DNA of 64,000 nt from Scleropages formosus (Eukaryota > Chordata > Actinopteri > Osteoglossiformes > Osteoglossidae). This document shows positions 32,240 through 44,189 of the stretch, one piece after another. The notes beneath the pieces are model-generated. The model did no database searches. It saw nothing but the letters and a program-made list of their open reading frames with translations, and had not been told where the DNA came from. The first letter of the stretch is position 1; every line of letters starts with the position of its first letter. Where the stretch lies: assembly GCF_900964775.1 (NCBI RefSeq), contig NC_041827.1, positions 13,646,001-13,710,000 on the forward strand. The letters are read 5' to 3'. The translations under genes were made by a program, and so were the position numbers.

Positions 32240-32780
32240 GATAGTTATGATTAATAATATATTGAAGAAGTGAGTACTGCAATTAGATAAAAAGGTGATT
32301 ATTCTGATGCTGCAGCTTTAAATGTGCAATGTTTATGTATAAACTGCTGGAAACCGCACATATCACTGAGGCATAATGAATGAGGTCGGTGTTCAACATG
32401 TCATCGAACTGCAGAAAGTGGAAAAAACTGTATGATCACAGCACACACACTGACCACACAGATCCTCATATCGCTCACTGATATGAATTGCTGTCTGTTG
32501 GACACCAGTGTTTCACACACTTGCTCAGTTATACAGTAATTGACTGAATACATCCTCAGAAGACTATTTTAAAGACTTTTTTATTGGTTCATGATACGCA
32601 AAGGATCTGATCAAAAAAATGATACATTCGTCAAAAAATACTGCAAATTATCATGCAAACATGATCCATCCTCTCATATGTTGCTGCAAGCTACCGTAAA
32701 ATCGATAGCTGAACAAACTGTGCAAGATAATAGCAAGCAAATAAAGATTGCAGTTTTCTCACGTTCAGTCATATCTTATA
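32240..32780. other. flank homologous to the region upstream of gene A
   Basis: It shares ordered blocks with 845-1400 ('aaaaaggtgatta', 'ctgctggaa', 'aagataata'). It probably belongs to the upstream flank of relic D before the LINE and SINE insertions split it. Confidence 0.45.
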
Positions 32781-32784
32781 GTTT

Positions 32785-34205
32785 TAACTCTTCTCTTTCC
32801 CGAGCCAACCACTACTTTCTTCCAGAATAAACTTGTCTGTAGCCAATAACTCCCATATAACCCTTTTTTCACTTTCTCTTTTCTCTTCACCCATCCTTCT
32901 CTTCTTTCCTCCTCCTTCGCTGCTGATTTTGCCTCATTCTGTTGAAGCAAAGAGAATTCCATCACTGCCAAGTTCTTGGCACCTGCCTTTTCAAACCATG
33001 GTAGAATTTCCAGCAAAGTCTCATTCTCTGCATTTCAACCTTTATCAGAAGGTGAAATCACAGACATTCTACTCTTATCCAGACCTAGCACCTTTTCTCT
33101 TGATTGCATCTCTTCACCTGCCCTATAGATAATTTCTCTGCAACTTTTTTCTTTGATCTCTCCTATTAATAATTCCTCGCTCTTTGGTTGCTTCCCAGGT
33201 GCCTTCAAAACTGCCCACATCTCTCTCTTGTTAAAGAAACCCTCTCTGGATCTAGACTCAGTCCAGAATTACAGGCAGGTCTCTCTTCTCCCTATTCTGT
33301 CAATAACTCTGGAACATGCACCTATAACCAGATACCTTTATTCTTATTCTCCTTGGCCTTCTGTAGCAGTGGATACTGTCAGCTACCAGATTCTACCTTT
33401 TTCTCTGGGGCAGCTAGCCATCAAAGGAACAGCACTGAAATGGTTAGAGTTCTGCCTACTGGGTAGATCATACCAGTTGGTCTGAGGTGACTCCCTGTCT
33501 TCTCCACAGCCCTTTTCAACTGGTGCTCTACAAGACACCCTAATCTTAATCTCTGCCTCTTTCCTTGGCTCAATAACTGCCTTCATTGCCTACTAATTGC
33601 CTATTCTTTTCCCCCCAGCAGGTACAGACATGTCCTTATGTATCACAGCTTGAACCTCAGACATCTCTACTTGGATGTCTTTTCAGCATCTCCAAAATGG
33701 CAAATCCCTTCTGGGAACTCTCTCAAACTGGAAAACTTTCTTATTTCACCTGCACCATTGGAGCATCCGCAGCATCCACCCTTATCTCACAACACACGCA
33801 ATGCCACCTCTGCTCCAGGCCATGGTGATATCCACCGAACTACTGCAACTTCCTCCTGTCTGGCCTTCCAGCTTCCACCATCAGACCTCTCCTGTTGACT
33901 CAGAATGCTACTGCACAAGGTGTGTTCAACCTACCAACGCATTCCCGTGTCTCTCCTTGTTTTATGTCTGTCCATTGACTACCTGTAGTTCACAACTCTA
34001 GTTACGGCCTTCAAAACCATCAACGGATCTGCTCCCTGATTCCTGCAGTCTTATCACTGGCTACACCACAGTCAGGCTGCTGTGCTCAATGTAGTGGAAT
34101 GATCTCCCTCTTAGACTCAGAACTGCTGAATGCATCTCAATATTCAAGAGGGGTCTCAAAACAAAGCTCTGTCCGACCCACTCCTCTTTAGGTCTCCCAT
34201 CTACT
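32785..34205 (+). mobile_element. decayed CR1/L2-like LINE, plus strand
   Basis: Broken frames recall a common fish LINE: 'CLQNCPHLSLVKETLSGS' with 'VQNYRQVSLLPILS' (RT fingers), 'KGTALKWLEFCLLGRSYQL' and 'HFNHWSIRSIHPYL'-like fragments, and the C-terminal 'LWNDLPLRLRTAE' plus 'FKRGLKTKLC'. Large internal parts (including the YADD region) are missing. Old copy, heavily mutated. Confidence 0.65.
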
Positions 34206-34260
34206 TCATAAACTTGTACTACAATATCAGTTTAAATTGGATTCTCTATTAACTCTATAC

Positions 34261-34467
34261 GGGGGGTGCGGTGGCGCAGTGGGTTGGACCACAGTCCTGC
34301 TCTCCAGTGGGTCTGGGGTTCGAATCCCGCTTGGGGTGCCTTGCGACGGACTGGCGTCCCGTCTTGGGTGTGTCCCCTCCCCGTCCGGCCTTACGCCCTG
34401 TGTTCCCAGGTAGGCTCTGGTTCCCCGTGACCCCGTCTGGGACAAGCGGTTCTGAAAATGTGTGTGT
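34261..34467 (+). repeat. tRNA-derived SINE, plus strand
   Basis: The target duplication attaactctatac stands at 34248-34260 and 34468-34480. Box B is 'GGTTCGAATCCC'. Inserted just after the decayed LINE. Confidence 0.85.
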
Positions 34468-34480
34468 ATTAACTCTATAC

Positions 34481-35216
34481 ACTGCTAGTTGTGTAATGTA
34501 TGGTGGTGTTTGACTAAGTGGCTGTACTTTCAGAAGCATGTGTCTGCGTCTTTATCTTTTCATCTGTCGGTGAATTGCACTTTTGTTTTCTTTCAATTCT
34601 GCATCAGTTTGAAAAAATGTAGCTACAGAGAAAAACTGCCCCAAAATGTCACTGCTTGTCATGTGCGCATTTTTTGATTATCTTGCAAGGTAAGAGACTT
34701 AACACTACAAAACACCAGTGAAATGAGTCATAGAGAGGTCAGGCAAACTCTGTGTCATCTTTTAGATACAGGAGAAATGACTGGTTAGCTTTGAATCGGA
34801 TGAAAACAAAGGGAATTAACACGCTTGGTGTACATTCAACAAATTTTATTTTTCTCTGAGATGTACATCGCTTTGAAGAAAAGCATCTGCTAAATGAATA
34901 AATATAAATTTCAATGTAAATTAATTTTTTTCAGTTGATATCATACATCTTGTGATGCACGTGGACACATCATCAGTCATGCAACCAGGGGTCACCAGGC
35001 GTTTTGGGCCTTTCTGCATCAGACACCCCTCCCCAGGCAACCTGATCAGGGTTGATTAGGTCCCAGCCTTTGTCCAGGCAGTGCTACCCTGAACCCACAG
35101 CTCACCTTTCTTGATCCACAGCCATCTAGATGCCCTGTCCACAGCTGTAACAGCAGCTTTCATAGCCTTCCTCTTAACATATAAATACGGTAGTAGTTCA
35201 TGTCCCTTGCTTTTCT
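34481..35216. other. gene-free interval before relic D
   Basis: A SINE tail ('catctgctaaatgaataaat') lies near 34885. The stretch 34940-35050 resembles 6945-7060 after gene A ('gacacatcatcag', 'catcagacac', 'cctgatcagg'). No gene. The 61-residue minus frame is unsupported. Confidence 0.4.
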
Positions 35217-35612
35217 GCAGTGTTCGCTGAGTCCAAGCCACAGCTGTATTACTTTGATGCAGTGGAGGAAGGGGTCATAGGTAAATTTGGCCCACCCAGT
35301 GCCTGACCCTGACAGTTATAACACACACCAGTGATCCATGTTTTAGTCAGTTTCAGTATTTTCACCTTCAGTTTTCCTCTGTCACTTTTTGTTGATATTT
35401 GAAATTTGCATTTATTTTATATTGTACTGTACTTGACTTTGGAGGTTAAGTCAAATGAATAATTATGGAAACGTAATATACCTGAGACCTCCGTCTGCTC
35501 TCTCACTCAGGTATTCTGTCAGTACCTGTTTATATTTTCGTGCTACCCCACCTGTGAAGGTTTTCTGGTCTAGAGAGGCTTCGTGATGGTAGCTGCCAGC
35601 TGTGTGAACAAG
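35217..35612 (+). pseudogene. elastase relic D: decayed exons 2 and 3
   Basis: After 'cttttctgcag' at 35210-35220, the sequence 'tgttcgctgagtccaagcca' resembles exon 2 of gene A, and further on 'gtcataggtaaatttggccc' stands where VVGG...AQPHAWPWQ is expected; it ends 'ctgaccctgacag' instead of 'ctggccctggcag'. At about 35512-35611, 'tattctgtcagtacctg', 'cacctgtgaaggttttctgg' and 'gtgatggtagctgccagctg' is decayed exon 3: the disulphide Cys remains, but a stop replaces Arg after 'FLV' and the His57 codon reads AGC. No exons 4-8 follow. A SINE and new promoter of E begin downstream. Confidence 0.8.
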
Positions 35613-36046
35613 TGAGTTCGGAGCTTATGACGGCATGTGAATGAATGAATGAATGAATGAAATTACTCTTTTAATGAAATGTGCTGCCACATAAATCGAA
35701 ATATACTTTCATTTAAAATAATAAAAAGCTTGTCAGAAATAAATGTCAGATAAAAAAAATGTCAGATACCTTGGAAAAAGCCCTGGCCAAGTAACAGGTA
35801 ATAATAATAATTCATGTCCATAGATTTATTAGGGACAACATGTCTGTACACAAAACACAGTCTGTGAACTGGTGTATTCCTACAAACGCACATTTTAATT
35901 TTTGTGAACCACAAAAATGTTATTAATATGGATTTTGCACACACACAGACTTTGCACAATACTGTGTTTTGTGCAAGGAAAACCATACTATAGTGTAGTA
36001 TATAGTATACAGTATATGTTATATAGTAAATACAGTAGTATATAAG
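35613..36046. other. interval between relic D and gene E
   Basis: It holds a short (gaat)n tract near 35640-35660 and a copy of the promoter module at 35870-36010 ('tctgtgaactggtgtattcc', 'gcacattttaatttttgtga', 'caatactgtgttttgtgcaa'). No gene. Confidence 0.5.
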
Positions 36047-36232
36047 GGGGCGCAGTGGCTTGGCATGATGGACTTGGACGGCTCTGGAGTTCCAGTCCTG
36101 ATTGGGGTGCCTTGGGATGGACTGGCATCCCGTCCTGGGTGTGTCCCCTTCCCCTCTAACCCTGCGCCCTGTGTTGCCGGGTTAGGCTCTGGCTTGTTGT
36201 GACCCCACTTGGGACAAGTGGTTTCAGGCTAT

Positions 36233-36294
<62 letters not shown>
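36047..36294 (+). repeat. old tRNA-derived SINE with long (TG)n tail
   Basis: The head is shortened and box B is degenerate ('ggagttccagtcctg'). The tail is an uninterrupted ~56-base GT repeat at 36238-36294. It sits inside the promoter module of gene E, between 'actatagtgtag' and 'gagtcctctaacac'. Confidence 0.7.
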
Positions 36295-36296
<2 letters not shown>

Positions 36297-36319
36297 TATG
36301 TAGCATATATGTTAGAAAA

Positions 36320-36445
36320 ATGACTGAGTCCTCTAACACACTTGCACATAGGCAATAGTTGACTTGACCAGTTGAACCAGTTGGCTTTGACATAACTAAA
36401 AACAAGAACACGCATTCCACAAATATTATAAGCAACCTATATAAA
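36320..36445 (+). promoter_or_regulatory. proximal promoter of gene E
   Basis: It has 'gagtcctctaacacacttgc', 'gaaccagttggctttgac' and 'attccacaaatattataagc', then a strong TATATAAA at 36438-36445, 76 bases before the start codon. This is the best TATA box of the B/E/F group. Confidence 0.7.
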
Positions 36446-36520
36446 TGGAGCTCCCAGGATCAGATACATCAGTGAGTCAGAAAATCCCAGCTCATCACAG
36501 AGTCCAGAAGGCCTGCAGAC

Positions 36521-39500
36521 ATGCTGAAGTTTCTACTGCTGAGTGCTCTCATAGCAGTGGGTAAGAACCGTCTTTTCCACAGCAAAGTTTTTCACTCAGT
36601 CACGTTATCGGTATGCATAGTTAAATCCATTTGACTAATCTTAGTCAATTTCTTGCAAGGTTCACGATAGTTTTCACATTGTTCTAATGTTGACTGTCTT
36701 TTGGTTTTCCCCAGTGCTTGCTGAGCAAAATGTAAAGCCCCAATACATGGAAGCATTGCAAGATAAGGTTGTGGGGGGTAGTGAAGCCCAACCCCATGCT
36801 TGGCCCTGGCAGGTATGACACATAACGGTGTTGAATGTTTTTGTCAATTTCAGCATTCGTCACTTTTTTTTTTTTTTTTTTTTTTTTGTCATTTGAAAAT
36901 AATGCTTTTGCTATACTGGCCTCTTTAAGTGAGACTAAGGTTTAGCCCCTTTTGGTGAGGCTCATTTAACTCAACAGTTATGTGTTAATTTATGGTCCAT
37001 ATGTTAATTATAATGTACCTGATGGATTTTTCCTGCTTTGTGTCTCAGGTCTCCCTTCAGTATCGGTTTCTCTACTTTTGGTACTTCCATGCCTGTGGAG
37101 GTTCTCTGGTCAGGAGAGGCTGGGTGATGACAGCTGCCCACTGTGTGGACACGTGAGTTTGGGGCCTAAGCTGGCATGTCCTAAAAGACTTACGGCAGCA
37201 CTTTGGTGTGTTGTAACTTTGGTTGTGCGGTATAATGGGTTTGGACCATGCATCCAGTGGTCTCTATGAACAACTCTTTAGACAGAAAGAGGAAAGTGCC
37301 TATCCTGAGTTGCTCCTTTACAAATACCCTGCTGCATAAAAGGGAATATACTTGTAACTTGTGATTATTGTAACATTGTAAGGCACCTTGAACAAAGGCC
37401 TCAGCCCAGTAGCAGTCTATTATAATGACTAAATTTCATACTTATATTCATTAGAAATGGTGCATGTGTGTATCACTAACATAGACTGTACACCCTAACA
37501 ATCTCTGTTTTCTGTACCCTACTGCTCTCTAGAACAAAGACTTGGCGAGTGGTTCTTGGCGATCACAACATATATGTGAGTGAGGGCACAGAGCAGGCGA
37601 TTGCTGTGAGCAATTTCTACGTACACCCCAACTGGAACCCCAACAGTCTCGCCAACGGGTGAGTGGATAAGCCAGGCGAGCTTTTCTTACTTAAAATTTG
37701 AGAAGTACTGTAGGACCTTTTTTTGCTTAATTATAGTAAAATTAGTCAAAACTCAACTCAAAATTTGCATGTTCTGTTGTCAAAACACAGTACATAGTGA
37801 TGAAGTGGTACAGCAGTCGTTTGTGGAAGAAAGCAGTGATCAGCATTTTTCATAGCCTCCTTTGCCGTGAAAACCGTGCAAGTGGTCAAAATGAGATGAA
37901 TTCAGTTCTAGAGCCTGTACCTACCTACGCATGATATCCGAAAAATTATAAGTGGTAGTGAAGGCAGGTCACCTGTAAAGAATCTTGGTCAAACACTTAA
38001 ACATTAACCCTGGTAGCCAAAAATTACCAGAAAAAAATGAGTTTATGGAGTATTTATGTGACTTGCTGTAAATGACACTAAGGTGATTTGGTTATTTTTT
38101 CATCATCTGAACACCCGTATGGCTCATTTGCCTCCCCTCAGGTATGATATCGCTCTGCTCCGTCTGTCCTTCGATGCCACCCTCAACTCCTACGTGCAGC
38201 TGGCTTCTCTGCCCCCATTCGGTCAGATCCTGCCCAACAACAACCCCTGCTACGTCACAGGCTGGGGCTACACCCAGAGTGAGTATAACACTTTACCTGG
38301 GTGATTTACAGCCTTATTTTTTATTGTCATTTTACCTGTTTACTGCATTCTGTGTGTTTTCGTGTGCTATATGCATGTTTAAAATGAGATTTGTTCTCAC
38401 TTTGTGGCACTTTAACTATCTGTGACTGTGTCTGCAATGGTCTCTGCAGGTGGGGGTCAGCTGTCTGCCTCTTTGAAGCAGGCGTACCTGCCTCTGGTGG
38501 ACTACAGCACCTGCTCCAGGAGTGACTGGTGGGGCAGCACTGTTAAGACCACTATGGTCTGTGCAGGGGGCGGCAGTGACTCTGCCTGCCAGGTGACTCA
38601 GCCCTTATTACTACAACATTAACAAAAGTATAAAACATAACTTTTTTGATAAATCAATGGAAATATTCATATCTGTAAATATTTTGGGGGGTGCGGTGGC
38701 GCAGTGGGTTGGACCAGGTCCTTCTCTTCAGTGGGTCTGGGGTTCGAGTCCCGCTTGGGGTGCCTTGCGACGGACTGACGTCCCGTCCTGGGTGTGTCCC
38801 CTCCCCCTCTGGCCTTACGCCCTGTTTTGCCGGGTAGGCTCCAGTTCCCCGCAACCCCGTATGGGACAAGCGGTTCCGAAAATGTGTGTCTGTGTGTACG
38901 TAAATATTTTAAAGGTGTTAAGATTCTAGTGATGCATCTCAAACGGTGTGATTCAAGTTTTGAGGATCAAAATGAGATATCCAAAAACGTGCCTTTTGTT
39001 AACTCAAGGTCTGTTACTCTTCAGGGTGACTCTGGCGGTCCACTGAACTGTCAGGTCAATGGACGCTACTATGTCCATGGTGTGACCAGCTTTGTGTCCG
39101 GCCTTGGCTGCAACACACTGAGGAAACCCACCGTTTTCACCCGAGTCTCGGCGTACACCACCTGGATGGAAGGAGTGAGTACCTGTAGGCTCCTACTGGC
39201 CAATCACAGAGAGTCACTGTTCGCGAGAACCAATGAGAACTGTTTGTCTCAGAACAAGTGCAGTTTTAGAATTGTGGCAGTTGGTGGCACCGTGTTTTTA
39301 GTCAGCCTCTACCAAGCTGAAGGTCTCTGGTGTGATTCTCCCTCCTCCCCTACCACCTTGATCAAAGTACTAACCCTAAACGGACGAGGCACACAACTGC
39401 AAGTGATTTGTTACAGAAAGCTAAATGATCTAAAATTACTTTTATAGTCAATTTTACCATATCTAATTGATACAGTCATATCTAACTGATGCAATCTAAT

Positions 39501-39618
39501 TTTTAAAATGTAGTTGGAAGGGAAATATTTTAATTTTATTGAGGTTTTTCGTAGCGCAATATAATGTTTCTGAGTTTTAACAAGCGGTCTTTTTCTGTTA
39601 CAGATTATGAATCAGTAA
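36521..39618 (+). CDS. cela1: elastase gene E: active CELA1-type elastase precursor, 270 aa
   Basis: Exons: 36521-36560, 36715-36812, 37049-37152, 37533-37658, 38142-38278, 38450-38592, 39025-39174 and 39604-39618; 813-nt CDS with consensus splice sites. Signal peptide [16 protein letters not shown], propeptide ending Asp-Lys31, mature [15 protein letters not shown]. The full triad is present: His77 (TAAHC), Asp125 (DIALL) and Ser219 (GDSGGP). Pocket Ser189, Val216 and Thr226; calcium loop [13 protein letters not shown]. Exon 3 has the one-residue-longer aromatic loop '[15 protein letters not shown]' shared with B and F. It is the catalytically competent sister of B and F. Intron 6 carries a private SINE. 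AATAAA is at 39737-39742. Expected to be a secreted digestive zymogen of acinar cells. Confidence 0.9.
38686..38899 (+). repeat. tRNA-derived SINE in intron 6 of gene E
   Basis: The target duplication gtaaatatttt is at 38675-38685 and 38900-38910. Introns 6 of A, B and F have the empty site, so this is one of the youngest insertions. Confidence 0.9.
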
Positions 39619-40114
39619 AAGCAGAAATTTAAGCGGTGTGAAGGACAGTCTACTGGATAGGATCTCAGCATTCCAGATATGAGCCTTCCTTCTTAAATTC
39701 CACTCCATTGCAGACACGACGGATCGACTAAAATAAAATAAAGTCTCTTGATCACTCTAAATACTGTGTCCGTCTGATTTTTAATCCATTTTTAATTCTG
39801 GTCTCAGTACAGCAAAAGCACATTGTGAAGTAACCCCCGTAAGGGTGTACTGTAATGTCCATGACTGTAGTGAAAAGTACTGAAAACGTTTCAGTCTGGT
39901 ACTGTTCACTAGCTGAAGGTCAGATTTTTAAGAAGAGTTCCTGTATATTAGAAGAAACGGCAGAACTGAATAAAAGTAGTCGTGTTACACCTGTTACTGT
40001 CACGATTGTAACAAATCAGACTTTAAGACTGTCTCACTTTGAAACATAACCCTGTGTTTGCAATGGGGAAAAAAAGGCCTCGGTGCCTCTACATCATTAG
40101 TCATGGTTTCCAAG
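39619..40114. other. 3' UTR and flank of gene E
   Basis: It has two overlapping AATAAA hexamers at 39732-39742 and 'gtctcttgatcactctaaat' after them. Same as the flanks of B and F with a few differences. No gene. Confidence 0.5.
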
Positions 40115-40447
40115 TGTCACGGTTCCGTGTAGCATGGACGGACTCAAGTGCAGAGTGTTCGGATCGAGGTGCACAGAAGCCGAATCAGAATCCATAATCG
40201 TAGTCGAGGGGCAGGCGAGGGGCAGGCGATCAGCAAACGTCATAGAAAGGGCTAGGCAAAGAACGTGGTCAGGAAGAAACAGGCAAAGGGTCGAAGTCGG
40301 AATGGGTCTCTCGGTAATACGGTTCGCAGGGAAACAAGGAGGCAAAACAAGGTTCCGCGTCTGGGCTTCCTCGGTTTCCCTCTTTATAGTCTTTCCCATC
40401 AGGGAACGGCAGGTGTCGCAGAGGTGCCAGATGCGGAGAACGTGACA
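40115..40447. mobile_element. 333-bp TG...CA insertion with 5-bp target duplication
   Basis: Same element and same site as 16145-16477, flanked by ccaag at 40110-40114 and 40448-40452. No coding content. Fossil. Confidence 0.7.
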
Positions 40448-40689
40448 CCAAGCTTTAATGTGCACTACTTGACACAATTTGAGTCTATTTTCTATAGTGA
40501 TAACTTTAAGAAAGGTTTTTTCTGTGAAAAGTAAATGTTATATTACATTTCAACGGATGTGCGGAAAACAAAAGCTTTAATTCCCATTTAAATTGTAACT
40601 CATTTGAGTTGCATAAAAAATCATGTTACTCATATCATGGATCTGATTCAGAAACATCGAAAGGAATACTGTGATTTGTATAAATAAAA

Positions 40690-41430
40690 CACTGTAAGGC
40701 ACCTTGAACAAAGGCTTCAGCCCAGTAACAGTTTATTATAATGACTAAATTTCATATTTATATTCATTAGAAACGGTGTACGTGTGTATCACTAACATAG
40801 ACTGTACACCCTAACAATCTTTGTTTTCTGTACCGTACTGCTCTGGAGTGAGTACCTGTAGGCTCCAACTGGCCAATCACATAGAGAGTCACTGTTCACA
40901 AGAATCAGTGAGGATTGTTTGTCTCAGAACAAGTGCACTTTTAGAACTGTGGCAGTTGGTGGCACTATGTTTTTGGTCTTCGCCTGTCAAGCTGATTTTT
41001 CCTGCTCTCAATCCCTCTTGCTGTACTGACACAATAAAGTTGCACTGGGGATAGCTGTTATCTTAGTTAGAGCTACTGCTTTTGGACCCAAAGGTCACAT
41101 GTTCAAATTCCACTTTCAGCAATCACATCCTTGAGCAAGGTTTTTGCCCTACAAATTACTTCAGTAAAGTGACCCAGCTCTATAAATGGATAAATAATAA
41201 GTAGCTCAACATTGTGAGTCGCTTTAGAGAAAGCATCCGCTAAATGAATAATTCTCCATTGGCAGGTAATTGCAAGTGAATTGCTGGTAATGTTTTTCAT
41301 TGCATATTATAATGTATATGTATGTTAATTAGTGTCCTGTTTCTGTTACAGATCATGGGTTATTAAAAGCATGAATTCAAGCGTCACAATGACACTCAAC
41401 TGGATACGGCCTCAACATTGCAGATACGAT
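40690..41430 (+). pseudogene. elastase relic with orphan exon 8, downstream of gene E
   Basis: Same fusion of intron 3 tail to the exon 7 donor as at 16720, followed by intron 7 with SINE, acceptor 'tttctgttacag' and exon 8 at 41352-41366 (Ile-Met-Gly-Tyr-stop). This copy keeps ~155 bases of intron 7 that B and F have lost between short 'actg' repeats, so it is the ancestral form. Confidence 0.7.
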
Positions 41431-42195
41431 CCGTGTTGTTGAAGTGCAACAAAAATACACTCCAGACTAGATCCAGTTAGGGTACAATGCAATTATCAAC
41501 ACTGCAACTGAAAGTATGAAATATCCATCATCGGGTCTTATTCACCAGGCAAAGGTCGCTGAAAAGATATTTTCAATTACCAGTTTATTAGCACTGATTC
41601 AACAAGGGGGCCACACAGCAGTGTGCATCTCCAAAAGCCTCTCATTTCCAAGAATAACATCCACTGATACTTTTTATTTAGAAAATGTGGTCATTACTTT
41701 AATGAATCACAGGTAGAAGCCAATTAAGTCCAGTTAAGAGACAACTTGCAGTTACAACTTCAAGAAACAATTTGGATGCACCACGTTTCAGTTTTTCTTT
41801 ACTACAAGCGTTCTGCTTTATTTTTTTCCAACAATTTTTCCTATGTCATACACATCACATGGATGGCATGAAAACTGCACGGTATTTAAATATTTCGGAA
41901 AAGCACATTCTAATGTGGACCACACAAGTGTTGTTAATGTCATGAATCTAGAATGCACAAAAACATGGAAACACACACACACAACTGGTTCACGGAAAAA
42001 CTGCATTATTGCTGCTTCTGTAGCTCTCCTGTTTGTATATATTGTTCAGTACTCTACATCATTCCAGTGAAATGAATGCTCTTCACAATAAAGTGAAACT
42101 GAAATTACTCTTGAAAAATATGGTGCTACATGAACAAGAACATACTTGTAGCTTGCCATTCTAAAAAACTGAAAATGTAAGAATTCTCAAAGGCT
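41431..42195. other. duplicated flank of gene E
   Basis: Non-coding; parallels 17311-17911 and continues with 'gctctcctgtttgtatat' to 'gaattctcaaagg', matching 8000-8190 after gene A. It contains one promoter-module copy at 41850-42080. Confidence 0.5.
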
Positions 42196-43430
42196 TAGCA
42201 TACATTTATGTACCATTTTGCGAAACACAACAAGCAAAACTCTGTAATTTGTATGGGTGGACGAACAAGACTCTTTTCAGTTGATCAAGAACATGCCATT
42301 GTTGACATGGTGGCCCAGAACAACATGATCCTCCTCAAAGAAATCCATTAAAGAATAATACAGGACAACCAAGTATTCCAGAATTTTCAGCAATGCAGTC
42401 TTGCTACAACTGATCGTGTTGTAAGGAGAAATGCCGTCCGGATGAAGCAGGTATACAAAGTGCCCTTTGAGAGGAACTCTATCGGAGTGACGGAGTTGCG
42501 ATTCCAGTTTGTTCAAGTACGTGTAAGCCACACAATTACTGCACTTTTACTCTAAATATAAAGATATTGTTTTCCTGGATCTTATGTGTCTATATACTAT
42601 TCCACTCTAAGTGGAAAAATTCCGGTGTCTCTGGGCATAGTGCTGTGTCAAAGTGGGAACCCAGACTGTTCCGCAACAGATACAGTATAAACTTTGCAAT
42701 CAATGCCATTACTTTAAAAAAAAACACTAACTTATTGTACCTTGTGTTCTTTTTACTCTAGAGGATTTTGGAGTTGGATAGCAGTGCTACTCATTTTGAG
42801 TACCTGTGTATTGATGAAGCTGGCTTCAATCTCAACAAAAAAAAGGAGAAGAGAGAGGAATGTGATTGGCCATCGTGCCACAGTCAATGTCCTTGGACAG
42901 CGGGGGGGGGCAACATCACCATGTCTGCCGCAATTTCAACTACTGGTGGGTGTTGTGGCACACAGTGCTGTCTTGGGGCCATACAACGCCGAAAGGATAC
43001 AAATTTTTTTGAACTCCCTCAATGAAATCCTCTTCCCGCAGGTTGACCGGAAGCAAATGGATCGAGATTTTGTAGTTGTTTGGGACAATGTGCCATTCCA
43101 TCGTTCGGTGCTGGTGCGTGAGTGGTTTGAGCATCATCCACATTTCAGGGTGGTGTTCCTTCCGCCATATTCTCCTTTCCTGAATCCAATTGAGGAGTTC
43201 TTCTCCTGTTGGAGATGGAAAGTGTATGATCGCAACCCTTACAGCCAAGTAAGTCTTCTTCAAGCAATGGAAGAGGCCTGTGGAGATATTGAGGCCGAAG
43301 CTTGTCAAGCATGGATTCAACATTCATGGCGTTTTTCCCACGATGCATGGCTCGCGAAAATATATGTTGTGAGGTAGACGAAATTCTCTGGCCAGATGTG
43401 AATGAAAGGCATAGTTCAGTGACTGCAGTG
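42196..43430 (+). mobile_element. IS630/Tc1-type transposon, most complete copy
   Basis: N-terminal helix-turn-helix part at 42215-42515: 'GGRTRLFSVDQEHAIVDMV', 'RVVRRNAVRMKQVYKVPFER', 'ELRFQFVQ'. A likely intron follows (donor gtacgt at 42516, acceptor 'ttttactctag' ending 42761). The DDE part runs from 42762: 'YLCIDEAGFN' (first Asp), 'VVWDNVPFHRS' (second Asp), 'LPPYSPFLNPIEEFF' (Glu), ending 'WLAKIYVVR' at 43376. A TAA interrupts the first part near 42349, and a homopolymer shift lies near 42840, so the copy is dead. Terminal inverted repeats were not identified. Confidence 0.75.
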
Positions 43431-43462
43431 CAAATATGTATATATATATGTTTTTTCTGAAA

Positions 43463-43682
43463 GAGGGGCGTGGTGGCGCAGTGGCGCAGTGGGTTTGACC
43501 GGGTCCTGCTTTCCAGTGGGTCTGGGGTTCGAGTCCCGCTTGGGGCGCTTTGCGACGGACTGGCGTCCCGTCCTAGGTGTGTCCCCTCCCCCTCCGGCCT
43601 TACGCCCTGTGTTGTCGGGTAGGCTCCGGTTCCCCCGTGACCCTGTATGGGATGAGCGGTTCTGAAAATGTGTGTGTGTGTG
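43463..43682 (+). repeat. tRNA-derived SINE with a duplicated head
   Basis: Counterpart of 8917-9134, with the same doubled 'ggcgcagt' head. Confidence 0.8.
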
Positions 43683-43699
43683 AAAACAACTGAGAAAAA

Positions 43700-43990
43700 T
43701 TGTAATATGGATTTTACATGCGCGCGCACACACACACACAAAAATACTGTGTTTTGTGCAAATAAAACCATGCTATAGTATGTATGTAAGAAATGTGAGT
43801 CCTCTAACATACTTGCACATGGGCAGTAGTTGATTTGACCAGTCGAACCAGTTGACTTTGAAAAGAGCTAAAAAATAGAACACACATGACAAACATTCCA
43901 CAAATATTACAAGCTACCCATGTATAGAGTTCCCAGAATCAAACACATCAGTCAATGAGGAAACCACACCTTGCTGGGTTTGGACTGGCA
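43700..43990 (+). promoter_or_regulatory. orphan copy of the elastase promoter module
   Basis: Counterpart of 9150-9430: 'ttgtgcaaataaaacca', 'gaaccagttgactttg', 'acattccacaaatattac' and 'ctacccatgtatagag'. A LINE follows instead of exon 1. Confidence 0.5.
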
Positions 43991-44189
43991 AAGAAGAGCA
44001 CACAGGCAGCATTCATCAAAAACATTTATCGGAACACTGGTGCACAGGGAAATGATGCTGTGAGTCAAAAGACACATTGTCCACAAGAACGTGCAGCTGC
44101 AACTAACCCTCCCAGCCTGAAACGAAACAGAAAGAAAACAACATTCCTCCAGCACCATAGTGCTACATAAGAGAACAATATCTTATAAT

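Noticed and set aside
32591-34001. Several 80-110 residue plus-strand frames as a host gene
   Set aside because: Their fragments match the order of a fish LINE polyprotein and are broken repeatedly; no host exon pattern.
36238-36294. (TG)n and (CA)n tracts as regulatory Z-DNA or CRISPR-like repeats
   Set aside because: They are SINE tails or ordinary microsatellites with no spacer structure.
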